5,652 bases of DNA from Gammaproteobacteria bacterium (GTDB lineage: Bacteria; Pseudomonadota; Gammaproteobacteria; GCA-001735895): positions 1-5,652 of the forward strand of contig WGBK01000318.1 of NCBI GenBank assembly GCA_015494335.1. The letters run 5' to 3'. How positions within the stretch are numbered: position 1 is the first letter of the stretch; every line of letters starts with the position of its first letter. Under the pieces are notes generated by a model. It was not told the origin of the DNA and did no database searches. It saw nothing but the letters and a program-made list of their open reading frames with translations. Below are positions 1 through 5,383 of this stretch, piece by piece. The position numbers and the translations under genes are program-made.

Positions 1-215
1 ACCAGGTCGAACGCATACTCTCCCGCGGGCAACTGCAGATGGGCGGCACCGTTCCTGTCGGTCACCGCCAGGACCCTCTGCCTCTGCTTCAACCGCACCT
101 CCGGCAGCGGCAACCCTTCCTGAAACACATAGAGGTGCAGACGCGACGGTTCGGCGGCCACCACCGCCGTTGTCAGGTAAAGCAGCAGCAACGCCGTTGG
201 AAACCTCACAGACAT
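1..215 (-). CDS. N-terminal part of exported protein with carboxypeptidase-regulatory-like domain; candidate TonB-dependent receptor (partial, runs off left edge)
   Basis: An open frame starts at ATG 215-213 and stays open to the window edge, giving 71 complete codons. Residues 1-21 look like a Sec signal peptide: Arg at position 4, a Leu-rich core, and cleavage near AVVAA/EPS. Residues 25-71 look like the start of a small beta-sandwich of the carboxypeptidase-regulatory type: strand LHLYVF, a Gly-Leu-Pro-Leu-Pro turn, then TDRNGAAHLQLPAGEYAFDL, the usual T-D-x-x-G...LPAGEY pattern. In Gram-negative bacteria such a domain often sits in front of the plug of TonB-dependent outer-membrane receptors. 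The start overlaps the end of the TPR gene by 10 bases and has a GAGGAG ribosome binding site 8 bases upstream. Signal peptide, domain pattern and operon position are visible; the receptor identity is inferred. The alternative is a periplasmic or surface protein of unknown role. Confidence 0.72.
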   Translation of the reverse strand, partial: MSVRFPTALLLLYLTTAVVAAEPSRLHLYVFQEGLPLPEVRLKQRQRVLAVTDRNGAAHLQLPAGEYAFDL

Positions 216-1360
216 TGCCAGCGCTCCTCGGCACAGACGGACATCGCCTTGCGCAGCGCGGCCGCCTTGCGGAACAGGGCCGGCCTGGTGATGCCAGTCA
301 GAAGGTCTGCGGCGGCATCGAAGTGCCCCGCCTTGAAAGCGGCATAGGCCATCGCATAACGGATCGGATCCTCCTCCAGCAGCCCGTGACGATAGAGCGC
401 CTCGCTCATGCTCTCGGCCTGCTCGAACATGCCGGCGTCCAGCAGGATGGCCAGACGCTGTTTCAACTTCTTCTTCTGGTCGGTGGCCGTCTCGTTGAGG
501 AACAGCGCCCGGTCGAGATGGCCGGCGCGTCGGTACAGCTCGGCGGCATCGATCAGATAGCCAGCATCCAACGCCGCCGCACGCTCCATCATGCCAGCGG
601 CGGTGAAGTAGCGCCCCAGATCGGCATACACTTTCGCCAGCGCCAGCAGGATGTGCCGGTCGTCCGGATATTTGAGCCTCCCCAGCTCGAGGAAATTGAG
701 CGCGGAGATCGCCTGACCGGCCTGCCGAAGCGCCTCGCCGATGGCCACATAGTCATCCGCCCCCGGCCTGAACCGCTCCATGTACGCCAGCCCGAGCCGC
801 GAAGCCTCCTGATACAGCCCCAGCTCGACCAGCATGAAAACCTTGCGACGTACGAAGGGGGCGGCGTCACTGAAGTGTTGCTCACCAAACTGCAATGCCT
901 GCCAGGCGGCGGGTTTGTCACCCAGGCTCCAGTGGATATGGGACTTCATCAATACAACTCCAGGTGCACTCAGCAACAGCTCTTCGCCCCCCTGCGCCAA
1001 GGCGTCGAGCGCCTTCTGAAACTGTTGATCCCGGTAGGCGGCTTGTGCCAGATAGAGATAGACCCGGGACTCCTTCTGCCCGTAATGGATGGCCGTCTCC
1101 AGGCTCTTCACGGCATCGGAATAGCGCTCCAGCTTGAGTTCGGTCAACCCTTTGAGTGTGTAATAGCGGGGGAAATCGAACCCCTTTTTGGCGGTATCGA
1201 CGCTCTCCAGCGCCTGCGCGGCCCGCTCATAGTGGCCGTCGCGCACCATCAGCGCCGCCAGCCCCAGGTAGTCCACATCTTTTTGTCCTCCGCCCAGCAC
1301 ACTTCCTGGCGCGGCAACCGTCGTCATCAGCAGAACGAACAGCAGAGCACGATTCAGCAT
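206..1360 (-). CDS. Exported TPR-repeat protein of a TonB2-type cluster
   Basis: 384-residue protein. Residues 1-23 form a signal peptide (M-L-N-R, a hydrophobic stretch, then VLG/GG), so it should act in the periplasm. The rest is almost wholly helical pairs with TPR spacing and small/aromatic patterns: about 32-58 (YLGLAALMVRDGHYERAAQAL), 65-98, 99-125, 134-165, 204-235, 236-265 and 268-295, plus further helical repeats to about 355. A TPR gene directly after tonB2 is standard in Vibrio-type TonB2 clusters, where the product has been linked to TonB2 function; its exact biochemical role here cannot be read from sequence. The frame is open upstream to 1447, but ATG 1360 is chosen because the signal peptide begins there and the start then lies 5 bases after the tonB stop instead of deep inside tonB. 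Its SD sequence is weak (GGGA, 8 bases away), so it probably relies on coupling to tonB. Confidence 0.88.
   Translation of the reverse strand: MLNRALLFVLLMTTVAAPGSVLGGGQKDVDYLGLAALMVRDGHYERAAQALESVDTAKKGFDFPRYYTLKGLTELKLERYSDAVKSLETAIHYGQKESRVYLYLAQAAYRDQQFQKALDALAQGGEELLLSAPGVVLMKSHIHWSLGDKPAAWQALQFGEQHFSDAAPFVRRKVFMLVELGLYQEASRLGLAYMERFRPGADDYVAIGEALRQAGQAISALNFLELGRLKYPDDRHILLALAKVYADLGRYFTAAGMMERAAALDAGYLIDAAELYRRAGHLDRALFLNETATDQKKKLKQRLAILLDAGMFEQAESMSEALYRHGLLEEDPIRYAMAYAAFKAGHFDAAADLLTGITRPALFRKAAALRKAMSVCAEERWQCL
224..229 (-). promoter_or_regulatory. Ribosome binding site of the truncated last gene
   Basis: GAGGAG on the minus strand lies 8 bases before ATG 215-213, inside the last codons of the TPR gene. 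It supports the start of the truncated gene and its translational coupling to the TPR gene. Confidence 0.65.
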
Positions 1361-1365
1361 TTCCG

Positions 1366-2007
1366 TTATCCCATCTCGAAGCGAATGGTCTGGTTCGCCC
1401 AGCTGCCCACCGCCTTGCCATTGTATTTGGCCGGGGTGAAAACCCACGACTTCACCGCCTTGATGGCGGCGGAATCGAACGTACCCTTGGGATCCGACTC
1501 CAGCACCCGGACATCCTCCACCTTGCCGGCTGCATTGATGAACAGGCTCAACACCACATAGCCCTCCAGCTCCTTCGCCCTGGCGCGGGCGGGGTACTGC
1601 AGCGGCGTCCGCTTGACCACACGCGGTGGAGTGTCCACCATGTCACTGGTCATCACCACATTGTTCGTATCTCCCAGCAGGGAGTCGTCGATCTCGCCAA
1701 CGCCGTCACCGGCAAAATCGAATCCGAAATCGATGCCCGACAACTCGATGTTCAAATCGGCGACCAGCGCGGGGGGCGGCGGCACCTTGGTCCGCTTGCG
1801 CGGCTTCTGTTCCACCCTTTTCTTCGGCTTGGGTCTTTCCGGCTGCTTGACCGTGAACTCCGCCACCGAACGCGGTGTGCGCTCTTTCTCTATCTCCACG
1901 GGGCGGTTGATGAACAGCAGTGCACCGAACACCAGCACGCTCCCGACCAGCATCCACCCCAGACCGCTGAGATGGTGCTCGAGACTGCGGCGATCCATCT
2001 CGATCAC
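1366..2007 (-). CDS. tonB: TonB family energy transducer (TonB2-like)
   Basis: 213 residues from GTG 2007. There is a short cytoplasmic N-terminus, one membrane segment at about 15-34 (LGWMLVGSVLVFGALLF), and a basic/proline stretch at about 56-80 (PERPKPKKR ... PPPP). A Gly/Asp-rich linker follows at about 90-115, then a TonB C-terminal domain from about 130 to 213 with QYPARA, GYVVLSLFINAAGKVEDVRVL and the closing SWVFTPAKYNGKAV / NQTIRFEM. TonB transmits ExbBD energy to outer-membrane receptors through this C-terminal domain. Start choice: GTG 2007 forms a GTGA overlap with the exbD stop and has AGGAGG 10 bases upstream. ATG 1998 is a close alternative, only three residues shorter. An in-frame start at 2067 would overlap exbD by 64 bases and add a Cys/Gly-rich non-membrane tail, so it is unlikely. 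The Pro-rich spacer is short, as in TonB2 proteins. Confidence 0.93.
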   Translation of the reverse strand: MIEMDRRSLEHHLSGLGWMLVGSVLVFGALLFINRPVEIEKERTPRSVAEFTVKQPERPKPKKRVEQKPRKRTKVPPPPALVADLNIELSGIDFGFDFAGDGVGEIDDSLLGDTNNVVMTSDMVDTPPRVVKRTPLQYPARARAKELEGYVVLSLFINAAGKVEDVRVLESDPKGTFDSAAIKAVKSWVFTPAKYNGKAVGSWANQTIRFEMG

Positions 2008-2414
2008 CCTGTACCCGCCTCCTGTTCGGTGACCACACCCACATCGGAAGCACCGGCCAGACGGCACTGGTCCACCACCTCCACCAGCTTCTCCGCCGGG
2101 ACGCTCGCATCGGTCACCACCAGTACCAAGCCATCGCCGTTCTGCTCCAGCAACTCACGCAGCCGTGACTGAATCACCCACGTGCGAATAGGCTGACCGT
2201 CCAGAAAGGTGTCGCCGCTGGCGTCGATATAGACGCGAATGGCCTTGGAGGAGGAGAGCGTGCTGGAGCTGGCCTTGGGGCGGTTGATCTCCAGATCCAT
2301 GTCCTTCACGAAAGTGGCAGTCACCATGAAGAAGATCAGGAGGATGAATACCATATCGATCAGCGGTGATATATCGATATCCTGCTGGGTCTCTTCCCTT
2401 TCGCGGTATCTCAT
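2004..2414 (-). CDS. exbD: ExbD/TolR family proton-channel subunit
   Basis: 136 residues, normal for ExbD. There is a short charged cytoplasmic N-terminus, then DIDISPLIDMVFILLIFFMV, the family signature and single membrane helix at about 19-37. Asp20 in PLIDMVF corresponds to the essential membrane aspartate of E. coli ExbD (Asp25), which takes part in proton translocation, so the subunit should be functional. Residues about 40-136 are the periplasmic domain (e.g. AIRVYIDASGDTFLDGQPI, LVLVVTDASVPAEKLVEVVD, and ASDVGVVTE near the end). The ATG overlaps the exbB stop by four bases (ATGA), so the two subunits are translationally coupled. Its product acts in the inner membrane with ExbB and TonB. 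Confidence 0.95.
   Translation of the reverse strand: MRYREREETQQDIDISPLIDMVFILLIFFMVTATFVKDMDLEINRPKASSSTLSSSKAIRVYIDASGDTFLDGQPIRTWVIQSRLRELLEQNGDGLVLVVTDASVPAEKLVEVVDQCRLAGASDVGVVTEQEAGTG
2018..2023 (-). promoter_or_regulatory. Ribosome binding site deciding the tonB start
   Basis: AGGAGG on the minus strand, inside the end of exbD, lies 10 bases before GTG 2007 and 19 before ATG 1998. The spacing favours the GTG start, although a weaker AGGG lies 8 bases before the ATG. Confidence 0.5.
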
Positions 2415-3019
2415 CTCTGTTCAATCTCCTCGGCCGTGCTACACAAGATGTCCTTGATCTGATCCAGTTCGCGCTCGATACCCTGCTGACGACGATCCAG
2501 AAAACGGCCCAGCAACATGCCGGGAATGGCGATCACCAGTCCCATCTGGGTGGTGAACAGTGCCTGCGATACCCCAGCGGCGATACCGCCGTCGGAGCTG
2601 AACATGACCATTTCCTGAAGCGAATCGAAGGTCTCAATCATGCCGGCGACAGTGCCGAGCAACCCCAGCAACGGCGAGATCATCACGATGCTGCGCACCG
2701 TCGTGCGGTATCGATTCAACGGCGCCGAAAAGTCGCTGAAGGCATCGTCCAGCCTGGCGCGCAGATGGGACGGACGGCGGCGCTGCAATTCCACGCCGCG
2801 GCGGATGGCGTCCTCCACGATCCCCCGCCGCGGTTTCCAGCTCCCTTCCCGGTAGCGATCCAACAGCTCGCGCACGCTGTAGCGGCCCCCTCCCCGTCTC
2901 AGGGAGGAGAAGCGGTAGCCCAAGGCGTACCACAGCAAGAGCGCAGCGAGCGCAAGCGGTGGCATCACGTAGCCCCCCGCCTGAAAATAGCGTGCGATAC
3001 TATCCAGCACGTACCACAT
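2411..3019 (-). CDS. exbB: ExbB/MotA/TolQ family proton-channel protein (ExbB2-like)
   Basis: 202 residues, the length of short ExbB2-type proteins. Three membrane segments are seen: about 17-36 (YVMPPLALAALLLWYALGY), 109-131 and 147-170. Between the first and second lies a basic cytoplasmic loop. The family signature SPLLGLLGTVAGMIETFD (115-132) and SQALFTTQMGLVIAIPGMLL (151-170) hold the conserved polar threonines (Thr123, Thr157) expected to line the channel. The site matching E. coli ExbB Glu176 appears to be Gln152 by ungapped alignment on the GL-AIP motif, which I believe is common in this subfamily. The ATG lies 9 bases after the ttpC-like stop, with GAGG 7 bases upstream. With ExbD it should form the proton-driven motor for TonB in the inner membrane. 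Confidence 0.94.
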   Translation of the reverse strand: MWYVLDSIARYFQAGGYVMPPLALAALLLWYALGYRFSSLRRGGGRYSVRELLDRYREGSWKPRRGIVEDAIRRGVELQRRRPSHLRARLDDAFSDFSAPLNRYRTTVRSIVMISPLLGLLGTVAGMIETFDSLQEMVMFSSDGGIAAGVSQALFTTQMGLVIAIPGMLLGRFLDRRQQGIERELDQIKDILCSTAEEIEQR

Positions 3020-3028
3020 CGCCGGGCC

Positions 3029-4390
3029 TCAAGCGGCTGCGCGATCGGCGAGATTGATCACCCGCAACGCCGCCTTTTCCATGTTGTCCTTGATGCGGTT
3101 GCTCCAGGCATTCAGCAGATTGCCGATCAGCAGCGCCGGTATCGCCACAATCAGGCCGAGCTCGGTGGTTACCAGTGCGGTGGAAATACCGCCGGACAAC
3201 AGTTTGGGATCGCCGGTACCGAACTCCGTAATCACATCGAAGGTTGCGATCATCCCGGTCACCGTACCCAGTAGTCCCAACAGCGGTGATACCGCGGCGA
3301 TGACGATGATGAAGGTGGAAAAACGGCCCAGGTTGTCGCTCTCGTGCAGAATGCTCTCCGAGACGATATCCTCCAGGTGATCGCGATCCCGATCGATGTT
3401 CCGGAGGGTCGAGGCCACCACGCGAGCAGTGGAACCCTTGGTCCTTTCACAGAAGCGCAGTGCTTCACCGAGTTTCCCCTTTCTCACCAGATTGGTTACC
3501 TTTTTTATCACCACTCCGTTGGTGGCGCTGGCGGAACGCAGATAGAAGATGCGCGCCAGGATCATGATCACCACCAATACGCCCAGCAGGACGATCACCC
3601 AGCCGATGATCCCACCAGATTCCACCACATCGATGATGCCCTTTTGCGGCTTTTGATCGATCGCCTTGCTCGACGACTCGAACAAAAAGATCTTCAGCAA
3701 CGATGGGGACTCACCCGCCGCCAACGCCCTGGCGACCGCACCGGTCTCTTCTCCTTTGTAGATACGCAACGTCCCTTCGCCGGCAGGCACCAAGGCACCG
3801 CTGCCCGAATCGCTGACCCCGTAAGCGGCGACGTTTCCCACCCTGACGATCGTCCCCGTCACCTGGGTTCCATCCGCCAGAAAAAACTTGCCCTTCTCTC
3901 GCCTGACCCTGCTCAGGGTCCGAACCAGATCGTTGGCCTTGCTGTAGAGTTCCTCCAGCCGCTCCTCATTTTTCACATCGACGAAGTCCCTCTGCTCGGT
4001 GAGCTTGAAACCGAAGTCGCTCATGCTGGCGTTGGCCTGCTGGAACATCGAATCCAGCAACTGCCGGTTACCGCTGTTGGCCTCCACCTGATGCTCCGCC
4101 TTGACGATGGAATCGTTCAGCTGCTCCATCTCCATCTCCAGCCGCTGCAACTCCGTTTCGAGGCTGGAAACCTTCCTGGCTACCGCATTCGCCTTGGCGT
4201 TGGAATCGGCCCTGAACTTTTTCAGGCGTTTGAACAACTCCTGCTTCTGCGTCTCCAGAAAAGCGAACTCCTTTTGAAATGCACGTTCAAGAGAACCGTC
4301 CTTCTCCTCTTCTGCCGCCGGGGCCTGAGCGGCCCCGCCAACAAACAGCAGCAAACAGAAAAACAGGCAGCCTGTCTTGTTCAACAACAT
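3029..4390 (-). CDS. ttpC: TtpC-like ExbB/TolQ-family channel with large N-terminal periplasmic extension
   Basis: 453 residues, about twice an ordinary ExbB. Residues 1-26 are a signal peptide (MLLNKTGCLFFCLLLFVGG, then AQA/APA). Residues 33-165 are a long charged coiled coil (SSLETELQRLEMEMEQLND and similar). About 167-211 is a small beta-rich module (KFFLADGTQVTGTIVRVG). The C-terminal third is an ExbB domain: membrane segments at about 260-283, 357-379 and 403-426, with SPLLGLLGTVTGMIATFD and ISTALVTTELGLIVAIPALL. In Vibrio, TtpC is an added essential member of the TonB2 complex; the present gene matches it in architecture and position. Start choice: AAGGA lies 5 bases before ATG 4390, but only 2 before the in-frame GTG 4393, so ATG is preferred. 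The gene begins 25 bases downstream of the DUF3450 stop and ends 9 before exbB. The symbol is given by analogy. Confidence 0.9.
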   Translation of the reverse strand: MLLNKTGCLFFCLLLFVGGAAQAPAAEEEKDGSLERAFQKEFAFLETQKQELFKRLKKFRADSNAKANAVARKVSSLETELQRLEMEMEQLNDSIVKAEHQVEANSGNRQLLDSMFQQANASMSDFGFKLTEQRDFVDVKNEERLEELYSKANDLVRTLSRVRREKGKFFLADGTQVTGTIVRVGNVAAYGVSDSGSGALVPAGEGTLRIYKGEETGAVARALAAGESPSLLKIFLFESSSKAIDQKPQKGIIDVVESGGIIGWVIVLLGVLVVIMILARIFYLRSASATNGVVIKKVTNLVRKGKLGEALRFCERTKGSTARVVASTLRNIDRDRDHLEDIVSESILHESDNLGRFSTFIIVIAAVSPLLGLLGTVTGMIATFDVITEFGTGDPKLLSGGISTALVTTELGLIVAIPALLIGNLLNAWSNRIKDNMEKAALRVINLADRAAA

Positions 4391-4395
4391 CACTA

Positions 4396-4400
4396 TCCTT
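4396..4400 (-). promoter_or_regulatory. Ribosome binding site deciding the ttpC-like start
   Basis: AAGGA on the minus strand is 5 bases before ATG 4390 and only 2 before the alternative GTG 4393. It therefore points to the ATG. Confidence 0.6.
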
Positions 4401-4415
4401 ACCTATCGGTTTCTT

Positions 4416-5189
4416 CTACAGAGGCGACGGCAGCTCGAAATAGCCGCTGCGGATCTGTTTGTGCAGCGAATCGAAAAGATGGGCGATCCGTTTCTTGTCA
4501 TCGCCATCATCCAGCACCTGGTACTCCCACTCTTCATTCCCCTTTCGGGCAATACCGTAACGGCCATCCGCAGTGACGAAATAGAGCATTGCCATCCCCA
4601 GACGCGCCACATCCGCGAGAACGATCTCACCCTCGACTTCGACGGGCTGGCGGTAGATACCATTCTCCCGGGTCAGGCGGATCTCATCTTCATAGAACGC
4701 CCACAAGCGGGTGGCGGCGCGCGAAGGCGGCATCACCCCTTTGTTGAGCTGATCGCGGATATCCTGCAGCGCCTCCAGCCGTTCATCGATCTTGAATGGC
4801 AGGCCGTGCAGTATCCGGCTGCTGGCCTCTTCGATAGCCCGCAGCAGAACCGGTTTGAGGAGATCATCATTGGCACCGGCTTGCCGTGCCTGTTCCAGAT
4901 TCCGATCCAGCTCTTTTTGCAAACGCTCCCGGTTGACCCTGGCCCGCTTGATACGCCCCTCCAGCTCACCACGCTGCGCCACGAGAGCAGACATCCGCTG
5001 CTTGTACTCCTCCCGGGCAAGACTCAACTCAGCACCGAGCTCCTCCACCTCGGCGCGTAGCTGGATCAACCTCTTGGAAAGCTCACCGACGTTGTCAGCA
5101 GAGACAACCGGTGCCAGTACGGCCAACGTAACCAACGCGACCCCTGCAGAGAGATGGCCGGATACCGCCTTGCGATTGGTTCTCTTCAT
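4416..5189 (-). CDS. DUF3450 family exported coiled-coil protein, first gene of the TonB2-type operon
   Basis: 257 residues. Residues 1-31 are a clear signal peptide (MKRTNRK, hydrophobic core, APVVSA/DN), so the protein should be periplasmic. Residues about 34-105 form a long coiled coil (GELSKRLIQLRAEVEELGAE and heptads onward to NLEQARQ). The rest is a mixed alpha/beta part with features I associate with DUF3450: LPFKIDERLEAL (130-141), a Trp/Tyr-rich stretch near LWAFYEDEIRL, GEIVLADVARLGMAMLYFVT (187-206), and W-E-Y followed by an acidic loop and a final helix ending in GYFELPSPL. DUF3450 proteins have no assigned biochemical role but commonly sit just before ttpC/exbB2 genes, so a structural or accessory role in the TonB2 machine is likely. 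ATG 5189 is the only start in frame with the signal peptide; GGTGA and AAGG lie just upstream. It is the operon's first gene, behind a probable Pho-type promoter. Confidence 0.88.
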   Translation of the reverse strand: MKRTNRKAVSGHLSAGVALVTLAVLAPVVSADNVGELSKRLIQLRAEVEELGAELSLAREEYKQRMSALVAQRGELEGRIKRARVNRERLQKELDRNLEQARQAGANDDLLKPVLLRAIEEASSRILHGLPFKIDERLEALQDIRDQLNKGVMPPSRAATRLWAFYEDEIRLTRENGIYRQPVEVEGEIVLADVARLGMAMLYFVTADGRYGIARKGNEEWEYQVLDDGDDKKRIAHLFDSLHKQIRSGYFELPSPL

Positions 5190-5252
5190 CCTTCACCCGA
5201 TTAACCAACATCCATTAAGGACGACACAACAACGTCCCCTGACGAAGAGCAA

Positions 5253-5258
5253 AGGATA
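5253..5258 (-). promoter_or_regulatory. Probable -10 hexamer of the operon promoter
   Basis: TATCCT on the minus strand matches four of six bases of the sigma-70 -10 consensus. It starts exactly 10 bases after the last Pho-like heptamer, the same arrangement as in PhoB-activated promoters where the Pho box replaces the -35 element. Transcription would begin near 5243-5247, leaving a leader of about 55 bases. Confidence 0.45.
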
Positions 5259-5264
5259 GGCGGG

Positions 5265-5308
5265 TTTTGTTACAGCAGCGTGTAGAAAATATTTAAGAAA
5301 TGTGACAG
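5265..5308 (-). promoter_or_regulatory. Probable Pho box array (PhoB binding site) upstream of the DUF3450-TonB operon
   Basis: On the minus strand four heptamers follow one another, each separated by four bases: CTGTCAC (5308-5302), CTTAAAT (5297-5291), TCTACAC (5286-5280) and CTGTAAC (5275-5269), with spacers ATTT, ATTT, GCTG and AAAA. The E. coli Pho-box half-site is CTGTCAT/C at 11-base intervals with A/T-rich spacers. The first unit matches fully, the last matches 6 of 7, and the middle two are weaker (about 4 and 3 of 7). The first and last are exactly three 11-base turns apart. This layout, including a degenerate CTTA-type middle unit and the distance to the -10, closely resembles the double Pho box of E. 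coli pstS as I recall it. The expected effect is activation by phosphorylated PhoB under phosphate limitation. No protein-DNA data are available here, so the call rests on pattern and spacing. Confidence 0.55.
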
Positions 5309-5383
5309 TAGTATCTACCTACAGCAGACTACGACGGGACAACACAAGGAACGAGGCAAGGTGAAATACTATCCAGGCTAGAG

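Larger units (their letters stand above)
5190..5383. other. Intergenic region between sohB-like gene and DUF3450 gene
   Basis: This 194-base gap is the only sizeable non-coding stretch in the window. It holds the Pho-like array and -10 hexamer, a short leader and the DUF3450 ribosome binding site. I see no Fur-type palindrome and no GC-rich hairpin followed by a T run after the sohB-like stop, so some read-through from upstream into the operon cannot be excluded. Two upstream ATG triplets on the minus strand (5215 and 5211) are out of frame with the DUF3450 gene. Confidence 0.6.

Noticed and set aside
170..1561. Long plus-strand open frame of 463 codons opposite the TPR and tonB genes
   Set aside because: It mirrors real genes, spans two of them and their junction, and has no recognisable domain. 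Long antisense frames are common in GC-rich coding DNA.
1156..2172. Plus-strand open frame of 338 codons opposite tonB
   Set aside because: It has Arg/Pro/Ser/His-rich shadow composition, while the opposite strand encodes a clear TonB protein.
2366..3274. Plus-strand open frame of 302 codons opposite exbB and parts of its neighbours
   Set aside because: It is a shadow of conserved ExbB-family coding, with His/Gln/Arg-rich composition and no domain.
2411..4390. Recent tandem duplication of an exbB gene
   Set aside because: The two ExbB-type domains share only the family signature segments; the loops and ends differ widely, so these are old paralogues with different architecture.
3344..4576. 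Plus-strand open frame of 410 codons opposite the ttpC-like gene
   Set aside because: It crosses the ttpC/DUF3450 junction antisense to two well-supported genes and has no recognisable motif.
5308..5332. Possible terminator after the sohB-like gene (GTAGT ... ACTAC inverted repeat)
   Set aside because: The stem is only 5 base pairs with a 15-base loop and no following T run, and it runs into the first Pho-like unit.
5190..5383. Fur box expected for a TonB operon
   Set aside because: I looked for the GATAAT/ATTATC-type palindrome on both strands; the A/T-rich part (5283-5301) fits the Pho-like direct repeats better and is not palindromic in the Fur sense.
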